Of a DNA stretch of 64,000 nt, positions 10,153 through 18,505 are shown one piece after another. The stretch's first letter is position 1; each line of letters starts with the position of its first letter. The stretch spans positions 310,001 to 374,000 of the forward strand of contig NZ_RJVQ01000003.1 of assembly GCF_003856525.1 (NCBI RefSeq). Direction: 5' to 3'. Position numbers and translations under genes: made by a program. The stretch comes from Vibrio viridaestus. GTDB taxonomy: Bacteria > Pseudomonadota > Gammaproteobacteria > Enterobacterales > Vibrionaceae. The notes beneath the pieces are model-generated. The model saw only the letters and a program-made list of their open reading frames with translations. It did not search any database and had not been told where the DNA came from.

Positions 10153-11448
10153 TTATAGCAACTGAATGATAAATGTTGCCAATATGAGCATGAACGCTCC
10201 ACCGATTCGGGATGAAATCTGTGCAAATGGCATCAATTCCATACGTTTACTGGCAGCCAATACAGCTACGTCGCCAGTACCACCCATATTTGCCATACAC
10301 AGGCCAGCAGTAATTGCTGCTTCGATTGGGTTGAAGCCCATGAGGCGTCCCAAAAGACCTGTCCCTACAACCGCACCGAGAACTGTTGCAGTAACAATAA
10401 GGAAATAGACCAAACTCAACGAGTTAACAATTTGGTCTAGATCAGTATAAGCGACACCAATACCAACGAGCAGTGCAGGCGTTAGGTTATCTACGACAAA
10501 TTTATACCAAGCGTGTGCTGCTTGCTCTAATTGACGTGGCATGATGCCGGTAACTTTTAAGAATGCTACGAATAAAATCATGAGTGCGTAAGAGTGCATC
10601 GCGATTACGTTACTCAGGACTGTGCCTACGAAGAACATGGAGATTGCGATTAAAGCACCCGTACCTAGCAAGTTAATGGTAATAGGCACATTTTCTTGTT
10701 CTTGCTTAGCCACGTCTTGGCCACCACGAATAAGTTGTCCATTACCCGTTAGAGATGGGAATTTCTTACCTAACTTATCAAGTAAACCTGCACATACAAT
10801 GGATACCGCGTTACCAATGGCCAGAGCAGGAACCATTTTTGACATTAGGAATTCGCCTGACATACCAGTTCTACCAGACATGATTTCAACTAGTGGAACA
10901 GCGCCGGCACCCATACCACCGCCCATGATTGGCAAAGCGAGTAACATGATTGAATCGAAAAAGCCATTCCCTGCGATCGCGCCTGCAATACCAGCAAACA
11001 GGAAAGCAAATGCGACACCAGCAAGAATGACGGGAATGTATTTTAGTGCTGCTTTTTTCAGAACATCTCTGTCCATACCGAGTACAGAGCCGGTGACTAA
11101 ACTGGCGATAAAGAAGGATAAGAAGCCACCACTTTTAACGAATGTCGTGATCGTTTGAGTTGTTTCTGCTGGCATCCATTCGCTATGGAATAGATACGAT
11201 GAGCCAAAAATAACGGCAATCGCACCGCCACCAAAAAACTGGTTTAGGATTGGAGTTCGATCACCAACAACATTAAGTATGTAACCTACAACAGCCATGA
11301 TACCTAAAGCACCAATTAAACCTGATGGAAGCAGATTCTGTGTTGCAGCAAATAAAATGATAACGGCAGAACAGAAGTAGACGATATTCATCGCTCTTTG
11401 CTCGCGTCCAACCTCATTCTCGCGTGAGGACATCACATTACTAAGCAT
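10153..11448 (-). CDS. 2-hydroxycarboxylate (malate/citrate) : cation symporter, 2HCT family
   Basis: About 431 aa with roughly eleven hydrophobic segments and two GG-containing re-entrant motifs characteristic of the 2HCT family (CitS, MaeN, CimH): GGGMGAG at 176-182 and GGTGD at 389-393. These carriers move citrate, malate or lactate with Na+ or H+ across the inner membrane. Start set at ATG 11448, which has an AAGG Shine-Dalgarno; the upstream TTG has none. A malic enzyme gene lies 2 kb away on the same strand, so malate is a plausible substrate (inference). Substrate cannot be assigned from sequence alone. Confidence 0.87.
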   Translation of the reverse strand: MLSNVMSSRENEVGREQRAMNIVYFCSAVIILFAATQNLLPSGLIGALGIMAVVGYILNVVGDRTPILNQFFGGGAIAVIFGSSYLFHSEWMPAETTQTITTFVKSGGFLSFFIASLVTGSVLGMDRDVLKKAALKYIPVILAGVAFAFLFAGIAGAIAGNGFFDSIMLLALPIMGGGMGAGAVPLVEIMSGRTGMSGEFLMSKMVPALAIGNAVSIVCAGLLDKLGKKFPSLTGNGQLIRGGQDVAKQEQENVPITINLLGTGALIAISMFFVGTVLSNVIAMHSYALMILFVAFLKVTGIMPRQLEQAAHAWYKFVVDNLTPALLVGIGVAYTDLDQIVNSLSLVYFLIVTATVLGAVVGTGLLGRLMGFNPIEAAITAGLCMANMGGTGDVAVLAASKRMELMPFAQISSRIGGAFMLILATFIIQLL

Positions 11449-11515
11449 AATTTTAACCTTAATTTTTATGTAGAGACGTAGGGTCAACTGCTGCGAAGTC
11501 TATCAGTGATTATGA

Positions 11516-11537
11516 GGAATAACGTTGCGTTATCCTT
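11516..11537. promoter_or_regulatory. Candidate operator upstream of the 2HCT transporter
   Basis: Imperfect palindrome: ATAACG-TTG-CGTTAT (11519-11533) flanked by GGA on the left and CC on the right, about 70 nt upstream of the transporter start. The symmetry and position suggest a binding site for a regulator of the carrier; the protein is unknown. Confidence 0.4.
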
Positions 11538-11653
11538 TTATGTAACTATGTGACACTTTTGTAACTTTTGTTGGTTTATGTAAATAATATTGAAAGGAAA
11601 ATAACCTCTATTAACAAGAGGTTATCTATTATGGATGTGATTGAGATACGTCT

Positions 11654-12493
11654 TTAGGCAGTGACTTCAACTTCATATGAAGTGAACTTTCTGATATTGA
11701 TTACCCCTGTATCGAACAGAAGATACTGACCTTTGATGCCTTGTAAAATGCCTTCGACTACGGGTTCTTTATCAAAGTTATGGGAGACTATTTTGGTTGG
11801 ATGTTGTTGTACTGGATAGGATAAATTCAACAACGCTTCGTCTTCTAGAATAGTGATAGAATCGGAACCAAATTGTTGCTTTAGTGAGTCGATATGGTCT
11901 TCTACCAGAGGTCGTAATTGTTGCCATTTTTGATGCAAATCGAGTTTATCCCCATCGCCTTTCAATAGGGTTCGCCAATTGGTCTTATCTGCGATGTGCT
12001 TCGCGAGTTCAACCTCGATTAGCCCTGATAACTGACGTGTTTTGACTTTTATAATGGGTAACCCCTGAGTTGCTCCCTGATCTATCCAGCGTGTCGGTAT
12101 TTGTGTATGGCGGGTAATCCCAACTTTTAGGCTCGATGTATTTGATAGATAAACATAGTGGTCAACCATGCAGTGAGACTGAGCCCACTCGGGTTCCCGA
12201 CAGGTTCCTTCGTCATAGTGGCATGTCTCAGGTTTCATTATGCACATATCACAGCTCGCCAGTTTCTTCATACAGACAAAACAGTGGCCCTGTGAATAGC
12301 TTTTCTTGGTTTTCTTACCGCAGTTACAACAGTATATATTTCCGGAATGGACCAGAGATATTTTCTTACCTATTAATGGGTTTAAGTGAACAAGGTGTTC
12401 ACCTACAGGTAGGTGATAATCGATTTGCTCGTTATCACTACCTTGCATTTTTCTTAGGACACCTGAAACGGTAAAAGTCATGACATTACTCAT
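11654..12493 (-). CDS. DUF2797 family protein
   Basis: The 279-aa protein has a cysteine-rich N-terminal segment: CCNCGKK near residue 51, CFVCMKK, CDMCIMK and a later C-x6-C pair, which looks like a zinc or metal-binding cluster. The order matches the DUF2797 family of vibrios and relatives. The function is not known. The middle contains WIDQGATQGLPIIKVKTRQLSGLIEVELAKHIAD-type sequence typical of the family (broken here to stay descriptive). Two ATGs (12493 and 12481) are possible and neither has a strong ribosome-binding site. Confidence 0.8.
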   Translation of the reverse strand: MSNVMTFTVSGVLRKMQGSDNEQIDYHLPVGEHLVHLNPLIGKKISLVHSGNIYCCNCGKKTKKSYSQGHCFVCMKKLASCDMCIMKPETCHYDEGTCREPEWAQSHCMVDHYVYLSNTSSLKVGITRHTQIPTRWIDQGATQGLPIIKVKTRQLSGLIEVELAKHIADKTNWRTLLKGDGDKLDLHQKWQQLRPLVEDHIDSLKQQFGSDSITILEDEALLNLSYPVQQHPTKIVSHNFDKEPVVEGILQGIKGQYLLFDTGVINIRKFTSYEVEVTA

Positions 12494-12555
12494 CGTTGTA
12501 TTTATTTGCTGCCAATGGTAGCAGATTCTTACACGAGAATTGAACTCAACTTACT

Positions 12556-13275
12556 TTAACGGCGCTCAGTTGTAGTATTTGTAATCGGAACTTTGGGACC
12601 AAGAAATTTAGGTTTAGCGTTCAGTACATAAAGATCAAGGACGGCTTTTACGCGGGCAAAAACCTCTCGTATCCTTAAATTTAGACCGACTTGATTTCCC
12701 GGGCTCGGTACAGCCAAACATTTCGCTTGAATATTATGTGCATTGGCAATAAAGAGCGCTCTTTCACAATGAAAGCGTTGCGTAATAATAAGAAAGTCAT
12801 TGGAAACAAATACATTTTTTGCTCTAACAATAGAATCGAGTGTTCTGAAGCCAGCGTAGTCAAGAGCGATTTCATTGTCCGGTACTCCCGCTTTAAGTAA
12901 ATCGCGCTTCATGGTCCAGGGTTCATTGTATGACCGGTGTGCATTGTCGCCACTGAGTAAGAAGTAATCGACTTTATTATGTTTAAATAGATAAATAGCT
13001 GCGTTAATACGATTGGCGTAGTAATCGTTGAGAGTATGACCCAGATATTTACTCGTTCCTAGAACCATCGCAACCTGAAAATGGGGCACACTTTCAACAT
13101 TCTGTATGATCTGTTTTTGGGTAGACCACGTTACCCATCGATCAATCATAATTAAGCCAATAATTGCCAGTAAAAACACTCGCAAGGACGTAATCAATAT
13201 CCCATTTATATCCAGGTGCTTTTTGACTGCTTGAGCGGCAGAAGCAATTAAATGTGACGGTTTTTTTGAGCCCAT
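12556..13275 (-). CDS. sanA: SanA-like inner-membrane protein (DUF218/YdcF family)
   Basis: The 239-aa protein has one N-terminal membrane anchor (residues 26-43) followed by a DUF218 domain with VLGTSKYLG, FLLSGDN, MKRDLLKAGVP and ITQRFHCERALFIA motifs. SanA of E. coli affects envelope permeability to vancomycin at high temperature, and the conserved polar motifs suggest an enzyme acting on a cell-envelope substrate. The start overlaps the upstream DUF3392 gene by 28 nt, so the two are translationally coupled; no clear Shine-Dalgarno is present, which fits coupling. Confidence 0.85.
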   Translation of the reverse strand: MGSKKPSHLIASAAQAVKKHLDINGILITSLRVFLLAIIGLIMIDRWVTWSTQKQIIQNVESVPHFQVAMVLGTSKYLGHTLNDYYANRINAAIYLFKHNKVDYFLLSGDNAHRSYNEPWTMKRDLLKAGVPDNEIALDYAGFRTLDSIVRAKNVFVSNDFLIITQRFHCERALFIANAHNIQAKCLAVPSPGNQVGLNLRIREVFARVKAVLDLYVLNAKPKFLGPKVPITNTTTERR

Positions 13276-13568
13276 AAACCAATTAATATAAAACTTGTTA
13301 GAAGAATTGCAACCATGATGCCTTTTTCCAGACCTTGGAGTGTCCGAGTTAAGTAAGGGCTTGATTTTACGATGATGAGTCCATAACCAAATGCGTTGAT
13401 CAGAATAAAAACAAGCGTCCTAACGATAAAATGTTGATTGCGCATCGCTCTGCGTAAGAAAGCGTTAATTTCTCCACCAACCATAACCAACAGACATGCG
13501 ATGAGAGCAACCGAAATTTCGCTCAGATAAGGGTAAACAAATTGTCCAAGGGGATTAAGTAATTCCAT
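13248..13568 (-). CDS. DUF3392 family membrane protein
   Basis: About 106 aa with three hydrophobic helices and the family-like pattern of a PLG start, RTLVFILINAFGYG in the middle and a GLWAQKNRHI end. Function unknown. Start set at ATG 13568 because of an AGGGA ribosome-binding site; the longer form from 13595 would begin inside the maeA terminator. The terminator T-tract ends immediately before this ribosome-binding site. The downstream partner is sanA, overlapped by 28 nt. Confidence 0.8.
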   Translation of the reverse strand: MELLNPLGQFVYPYLSEISVALIACLLVMVGGEINAFLRRAMRNQHFIVRTLVFILINAFGYGLIIVKSSPYLTRTLQGLEKGIMVAILLTSFILIGLWAQKNRHI

Positions 13569-13577
13569 AGTGTCCCT

Positions 13578-13610
13578 AAAAAATAAAGCCTTCAAATTAT
13601 CGAAGGCTTT
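13578..13610 (-). terminator. Terminator hairpin between maeA and the DUF3392 gene
   Basis: Perfect 9-bp stem AAAGCCTTC / GAAGGCTTT with an 8-nt loop, followed on the minus strand by ATTTTTT. It lies 30 nt after the maeA stop and abuts the ribosome-binding site of the next gene on the same strand. Confidence 0.88.
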
Positions 13611-13640
13611 ATTTAAACACTGATTTAAGTGAGTTGTAAA

Positions 13641-15332
13641 TTAGAATGCGGTGCGCTTGTAACGGCGATAGTTTGGCTGCCAGAAATGTTCATCGATAGC
13701 GTCTAACAATGCTTGCTCAGTAATGGCTTTTGCCACACCTTGTTCAATAGCTTTTTTACCAACAGCAACAGCAATTTTCTTAGACACTGAGTGAATGGCT
13801 TCTAATGGTGGTAATAAAGCACCATGGCCATTGATGGCAAGCGGTGAGCATTCTGCTAACGCTCTGCTTGATTCCATCAGCATTTCATCTGTAACACGCG
13901 TAGCATTAGTCGCAAGAACACCTAAACCTATGCCAGGGAAAATATAGCTATTGTTACACTGAGCTATTGGGTATGTTTCGCCATTAAACACGACTGGCTC
14001 AAAAGGGCTGCCTGTTGCAACAAGTGCATTACCTTCTGTCCATGTAATGAGATCGCTTGGTAGTGCTTCTACACGGCTTGTCGGGTTTGACAATGGGAAG
14101 ATAATAGGACGCTCACAGTTTTTGTGCATTTCTTTAATAATTTCTTCGCTAAATAGACCCGGAGCACCAGATACACCGATTAGGATAGTCGGTTTACCCT
14201 CACGAGCAACGTCTTGTAGAGAGAAACCGTTACCTGATGATGAAGTCCATTCTTTTGTGTTCGATTTCTTCTGCATTAAACGCTGTTGGAAGTCGAGTAG
14301 GTTCTGCATACCTTCTTCTAGTAGACCCCAGCGATCCACCATAAAGACTTGCTCACGAGCCTTTTTATCGCTAATGCCTTCAGAGACCATTTGCGCAATA
14401 ATGGCTTCTGCTATACCGCAGCCAGCAGAGCCAGCACCAAGGAATGCAACACGCTGCTCAGATAATTTGCTACCAGCTGCTTTACATGCCGCTAATAAAG
14501 AGCCAACAGTAACGGCTGCTGTACCTTGAATATCATCATTAAAGCAACAGATACGATCTTTATAACGCTCAAGCAAAGGCATCGCATTTTTCTGTGCAAA
14601 GTCTTCAAATTGAACGAGAGCGCCAGGCCAGCGACGTTGAACCGCCTGCATAAACTCTTCAACAAACGCATCGTATTCGGCGCCTGTGATACGAGGATGT
14701 CTCCAACCCATATACATTGGGTCAGCAAGTCGTTGTGGGTTATTGGTACCAACATCAAGCACGATAGGTAGCGTATAAGCAGGACTGATACCACCGCAAG
14801 CTGTGTATAGAGCGAGTTTGCCGATAGGAATGCCCATACCACCAATGCCTTGGTCACCAAGACCAAGAATACGTTCACCGTCTGTGACAACGATGACTTT
14901 AACATTATGTCTTGACGCGTTATTTAATAAGTCATCAATACGGTCACGATTAGGGTAAGAAATGAAAAGACCACGGCCACGACGATAGATATTTGAGAAG
15001 TTTTCGCAAGCAGCACCAACAGTAGGGGTATAAATGATCGGCATCATCTCTGTGATGTGATTCTGGATAAGACGATAGAAAAGCGTTTCGTTCGTATCCT
15101 GGATATTGCGCAGATAGATATGCTTATCCATCGCATTATCAAAACTACAGTATTGTTGGTAAGCGCGGACAACCTGTTCCTGAATCGTTTCTGTTACTTC
15201 TGGAAGTAACCCTTCAAGATTAAATGATTGTCTTTCTTCTGCTGTAAACGCTGCGCCTTTATTGAGTAGGGGAGTACTTAGCAACGCAGTCCCAGCGTAG
15301 GGAATGTATAAAGGTCTTTTGTCGTTTTTCAT
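13641..15332 (-). CDS. maeA: NAD-dependent malic enzyme
   Basis: The 563-aa cytosolic enzyme oxidatively decarboxylates L-malate to pyruvate with NAD+. Family marks include [68 protein letters not shown] and the Rossmann motif [15 protein letters not shown]. Length and motifs match the NAD-dependent MaeA/SfcA class, not the larger NADP-dependent MaeB fused to phosphotransacetylase. A 2HCT carrier lies nearby on the same strand, which could supply malate. Confidence 0.95.
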   Translation of the reverse strand: MKNDKRPLYIPYAGTALLSTPLLNKGAAFTAEERQSFNLEGLLPEVTETIQEQVVRAYQQYCSFDNAMDKHIYLRNIQDTNETLFYRLIQNHITEMMPIIYTPTVGAACENFSNIYRRGRGLFISYPNRDRIDDLLNNASRHNVKVIVVTDGERILGLGDQGIGGMGIPIGKLALYTACGGISPAYTLPIVLDVGTNNPQRLADPMYMGWRHPRITGAEYDAFVEEFMQAVQRRWPGALVQFEDFAQKNAMPLLERYKDRICCFNDDIQGTAAVTVGSLLAACKAAGSKLSEQRVAFLGAGSAGCGIAEAIIAQMVSEGISDKKAREQVFMVDRWGLLEEGMQNLLDFQQRLMQKKSNTKEWTSSSGNGFSLQDVAREGKPTILIGVSGAPGLFSEEIIKEMHKNCERPIIFPLSNPTSRVEALPSDLITWTEGNALVATGSPFEPVVFNGETYPIAQCNNSYIFPGIGLGVLATNATRVTDEMLMESSRALAECSPLAINGHGALLPPLEAIHSVSKKIAVAVGKKAIEQGVAKAITEQALLDAIDEHFWQPNYRRYKRTAF

Positions 15333-15653
15333 TTCAGTCTGTATTTTTGTGGGTTTTGAGGGATTTTTCAGCGCAAAATTCTATGCCGCTGTCCAATTTT
15401 TGTAAACATGCTTACTAGATATGTAACTTTTTAAAACGAAATCGCTATTTCGAGAAAAATTGAAATAAATATTAAGCAACTTGATTTATATTTTTTCCAC
15501 ATGTTTACCTAAATGTTAATAGAATGTGTTGAATATAGCCTATATTGAGCTAAAAACCTTCTAAAAGAACATTTTTCTATATTGTATTGCTATATAGAAC
15601 TCAATGTTGAATAGTAGATTAAGCATTTCTGAATCATTTGGGGTTTAATAGCA
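15333..15653. other. AT-rich divergent promoter region, maeA / unknown gene
   Basis: A 321-nt interval with no ORF of interest, very AT-rich between about 15400 and 15600. It must hold the promoters of maeA and of the 124-aa gene on the right, but no operator that I can name stands out. Confidence 0.5.
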
Positions 15654-16028
15654 ATGAGTGAGCCCAATCATAGTGTCGTTTTTGACTACACAACATTTTT
15701 AGGAACATCCAGCCAGAAAAAGTGGACTTTTGTGGATGCATTTCACTTTTTTTCCGCGTCTGATGAACTGGAACAAAATCCAGATGACTCAGAACAGAAC
15801 GAGCTTGAGGTTCGTTTGTGGACGAAAGCGTTAAATGTTTTGTCTAGTCGCAAAAGTGACGAGGCTAACTTATTAGCACTGATTTCGATTGCAAAGTCGG
15901 AAGGTATTGAAGAATTAAAACTGCTGATGCCATATGATTTGGAACCTGATCAGCTAACCTCAATACGCAAACATTCAAAAGACATTGTCAGCGATAGTGA
16001 ACACGATGAATTATTCATCATGCTTTGA
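15654..16028 (+). CDS. Uncharacterised acidic 124-aa protein
   Basis: I do not recognise this protein. It is soluble and acidic (many Glu and Asp, notably the ELEQNPDDSEQNELE stretch), with no signal peptide or membrane segment and no cysteines. A GGGG ribosome-binding site stands about 10 nt before the ATG, and codon use looks like that of neighbours, so it is probably a real gene. It stands alone between divergent maeA and convergent purC. No function is proposed. Confidence 0.7.
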   Translation: MSEPNHSVVFDYTTFLGTSSQKKWTFVDAFHFFSASDELEQNPDDSEQNELEVRLWTKALNVLSSRKSDEANLLALISIAKSEGIEELKLLMPYDLEPDQLTSIRKHSKDIVSDSEHDELFIML

Positions 16029-16080
16029 TTGCTAATTAACATACAGCGGCTCACCAAGTTACGAGTGAACCGTTTGAAGC

Positions 16081-16107
16081 CGCAGCAATAATTCACATAT
16101 TGCTGCG
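16081..16107. repeat. Inverted repeat between the unknown gene and purC
   Basis: GCAGCAATA / TATTGCTGC arms separated by seven bases, between convergent genes. It would fold as a stable RNA hairpin on either strand but has no T-tract, so it is at best a weak terminator or a processing and stability element. Confidence 0.55.
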
Positions 16108-16135
16108 TCAGATTCCATTCTAATTTCTATTGATC

Positions 16136-17242
16136 TTATTTTGCGATCAATCCGTATTCTTTATCCAAAACATCGATTACTTCTTGTTTAGGATTTTCAC
16201 TTAATTCTATCTTACGTCCAGTTATCTTCTCAGCGATACCTATATAAGTACGTGAAATGTCCATTAGAGCGTCTAGAGGTAAAGCGTTATCGCGTGCAAG
16301 TGCTTCACGCTCTGGCATGCGATTTTTGTTCAGTAAAATATCTGGGTCAGGGAAGTATGATAGTAGGAACTGACGGAAACCCTCTTTTGAGTTTTCAACG
16401 ATCTTTCCTTGCGAGTACTCCTGAGCATCCCAAATACGTGATGAGTCTGGCGTACCAACTTCATCCATGTAAATAAGCTTTTCATTTCCTGAAGCGTCAG
16501 TTACGTAACCAAATTCAAACTTCGTATCGACAAAGATCTGATCAATATCTTTTAGTGCATCACTAATTACGTTAAAGCCTTGTTTTAACAACTTTTCATA
16601 CTGAGCTATGTCGCTAGCACTTGAAAAGTTGAATGCAGCGTAATTATCTTCGATATTGCTGCGAGTGATGTTCACATCATCTGCTTCAGGAACGCCCGGG
16701 ATACCTTTTAGTATGCCCTTAGTTGAGGGAGTAATAAGAAGATCATCGAGAATACTATCTTTTTTCAGTCCTTTAGGAAGAGTGATACCACAGAACTCAC
16801 GTTCACCTTTTTCGTAGGCACGCCACATTGAACCAGTAATATATTGGCGACATATCGCTTCAATTTTTATTGGCTTGGCTTTTTGCACAATCCATACGAA
16901 TGGGTGAGGAATATCAAGAATATGACTATCAGCCAAGCCATTCTCTTTAAAAAGTTTAAACCAGTGATTAGAGATTGCATTCAACGCTGCACCTTTACCA
17001 GGAACACCTCTTACATCGCCCTCTGCATGCCAGATACAGTCGAATGCGGAAATTCGGTCACTAATTACCATTATTGCCAAAGGTGCATCAGGCGCAACAT
17101 TGTAGCCTTTCTCCTGAATTAGACGTTTACTATCTTCTTCAGTTAGCCAATAAACGGAGCGTACTTTACCACTATGAACAGGTTGATTAGTACGAATAGG
17201 GAGGTCGTCGTTGACGGCGAGAACTTGATCTGCAAGGTTCAT
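16136..17242 (-). CDS. purC: Phosphoribosylaminoimidazole-succinocarboxamide (SAICAR) synthase, long form
   Basis: ATP-dependent ligation of aspartate to CAIR in de novo purine synthesis, in the cytosol. The 368-aa protein contains the SAICAR synthase signatures [42 protein letters not shown] and [12 protein letters not shown]. It is about 130 residues longer than the 237-aa E. coli PurC, as is usual in Vibrio. AGGA lies 9 nt before the ATG. A PurR box and extended -10 promoter are found upstream. Confidence 0.95.
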   Translation of the reverse strand: MNLADQVLAVNDDLPIRTNQPVHSGKVRSVYWLTEEDSKRLIQEKGYNVAPDAPLAIMVISDRISAFDCIWHAEGDVRGVPGKGAALNAISNHWFKLFKENGLADSHILDIPHPFVWIVQKAKPIKIEAICRQYITGSMWRAYEKGEREFCGITLPKGLKKDSILDDLLITPSTKGILKGIPGVPEADDVNITRSNIEDNYAAFNFSSASDIAQYEKLLKQGFNVISDALKDIDQIFVDTKFEFGYVTDASGNEKLIYMDEVGTPDSSRIWDAQEYSQGKIVENSKEGFRQFLLSYFPDPDILLNKNRMPEREALARDNALPLDALMDISRTYIGIAEKITGRKIELSENPKQEVIDVLDKEYGLIAK

Positions 17243-17311
17243 TAGGACAATCCTGTGTATTACAAAGTCAAACTTGAACGCTATCTCATCGAGATATAAT
17301 TGATTGAGCGC

Positions 17312-17361
17312 ATCATACCAGAATTAGGCACAACTACCAGAGAAAAAGCAAACGTTTGCTT
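17312..17361 (-). promoter_or_regulatory. purC promoter with PurR operator
   Basis: The 16-mer AAGCAAACGTTTGCTT (17346-17361) is a near-ideal PurR box, with a perfect GCAAACGTTTGC core. On the minus strand an extended -10, TGGTATGAT, lies downstream (complement of 17312-17320), so the operator would sit around -40 and repress purC when hypoxanthine or guanine is plentiful. Confidence 0.88.
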
Positions 17362-17393
17362 CGTTTGTATTGTACTGATGGATTGAGAAAATT

Positions 17394-17424
17394 AAAAAAA
17401 CCGACCCATGATACTATAGGTCGG
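17394..17424 (-). terminator. Terminator after sulA
   Basis: Stem CCGACC / GGTCGG (17401-17406, 17419-17424) with a 12-nt loop, followed on the minus strand by seven T residues. Confidence 0.75.
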
Positions 17425-17466
17425 CCACATGAATGTTTGGCAGTGTTCAGTATGTAGAAAATGTGC

Positions 17467-17859
17467 TTAATGATAAAAGGATTTGGCACTATCAATAAAG
17501 AATAGCTGGCAACCAATTTCATCACTAAGATCACGCAATATATTCTGCTCTAATTTTGAGATCTGCTTAGACACCACTAGCGCGCTTGCATTTCCACTTT
17601 TTATCGCTTTTCGTGCAACTTCAAATTCGGTGAGATGAGCCGACGCTTTTAATTGTATAACCTGATTTACAGGAATATTACTTGCTGAGAGTTGTTGAAG
17701 AGAAGGGCGAATACTCTGTGAAGTAAACCAAATCCATTGGTTTGAACGTATCGTCTGTGCTAATTGATCAAATAACTCACTGTGAACGTTGTGTTGTTCT
17801 TCCAACATTGCTTCATGAGCGAAGGTAGTTTGGGTAAAAGTGATGTTTGAACTAAGCAT
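17467..17859 (-). CDS. sulA: SOS cell-division inhibitor SulA
   Basis: SulA blocks FtsZ polymerisation during DNA damage. About 130 aa with the family pattern WIWFTSQSIRPSLQQL (compare WQLWLTPQQKLSREWV of E. coli), a conserved block with EFEVARKAIKSGNASALVV, and a C-terminal FYH like the NLYH of E. coli. The start is placed at ATG 17859, which has GGAG nine nt upstream; the ATG at 17880 abuts the LexA box and lacks a ribosome-binding site. The LexA-controlled promoter supports the assignment strongly. Confidence 0.88.
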   Translation of the reverse strand: MLSSNITFTQTTFAHEAMLEEQHNVHSELFDQLAQTIRSNQWIWFTSQSIRPSLQQLSASNIPVNQVIQLKASAHLTEFEVARKAIKSGNASALVVSKQISKLEQNILRDLSDEIGCQLFFIDSAKSFYH

Positions 17860-17881
17860 AAGAACTGTCTCCATATACATA

Positions 17882-17922
17882 CTGTATATGTGTACAGTAC
17901 TGTGGTTTTACACATAGATCAA
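17882..17922 (-). promoter_or_regulatory. sulA promoter with LexA box
   Basis: CTGTATATGTGTACAG (17882-17897) fits the gammaproteobacterial LexA consensus CTGT-N8-ACAG with the usual AT-alternating centre. It overlaps a TACTGT -10, 17 bp from a TTGATC -35 (minus strand), so LexA would exclude polymerase until the SOS response. Confidence 0.93.
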
Positions 17923-18179
17923 CTAAAAGATCGCATATTTTATAGGCAAGTATGATAAAAAGTGATCAAGATCTAGTTGGAGGCTGATTGAGCTATCAGC
18001 AGAAATGGTAGATAACGTATTAGTTAGGCTAAATTGAATTACAAGTACGGGAGAAGCTGTATGCAAAGAAGAGAAGCAGTATGAAAATAAGATGAAGTAT
18101 TGAAACTTGGATAGAATAGGGAGTATCTATAGGTCGGATGGCACTTCCTGTTACATCCAACCCGGCTGACGTGTGCTAA
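17923..18179. other. Gene-free stretch between sulA promoter and the 66-aa gene
   Basis: No ORF longer than a few codons has support. A weak hairpin, GGATG / CATCC around 18138-18165, lies just past the 66-aa gene and may act in its termination. Otherwise I see nothing. Confidence 0.4.
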
Positions 18180-18380
18180 TTATGCACTGTGGTGGTGTGT
18201 TTGCTGTGTTTGTTGTAAAGCTGTGAAACTTGCTTGCTCTAGGTTATATAATCGAACGTCCATTTTAGCGATATCACTGCAGCTTGCGCATGCAAAGTTC
18301 GATTTTCCGTCTACATAGTTGAGTTTAGTTACAAGAGCGCGTTTTTTACACCAATCACATACACCGTGTTTTGAGAACAT
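18180..18380 (-). CDS. Small zinc-ribbon-like protein (66 aa)
   Basis: Begins MFSKHGVCDWCKKRALVTKL and has two CxxC pairs (C8/C11 and C31/C34) that could bind one zinc ion, then a short helix and a Gln/Thr/His-rich tail. The ribosome-binding site AGGAGG is ideal, so translation is likely. Function unknown; the fold may resemble small rubredoxin-like zinc ribbons. It is monocistronic. Confidence 0.72.
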   Translation of the reverse strand: MFSKHGVCDWCKKRALVTKLNYVDGKSNFACASCSDIAKMDVRLYNLEQASFTALQQTQQTHHHSA

Positions 18381-18478
18381 CTTTCCTCCTAGTTATGGAA
18401 TAAAGCACCATTATTATGGCGGGTGAATGTTACACCTATATGCAACATTTGTTAAGTATTGGTTGAAAAATAAGCATG

Positions 18479-18505
18479 AAAAAAACTAATCCGATTAGTT
18501 TTTTT
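18479..18505 (-). terminator. Terminator overlapping the stop codon of the J-domain gene
   Basis: Almost perfect palindrome, AAAAAAACTAATC / GATTAGTTTTTTT, centred at 18492, with a T7 run on the minus strand. The TAA stop codon (18495-18497) and the final Lys-Asn codons of the gene lie inside the right arm. Confidence 0.8.

Noticed and set aside
10622-11158. 178-aa plus-strand ORF inside the 2HCT transporter gene
   Set aside because: Shadow frame of a membrane-protein gene; its Pro/Ala-rich sequence arises from the reversed codons.
14047-14529. 160-aa plus-strand ORF inside maeA
   Set aside because: Opposite-strand shadow of a clear malic enzyme.
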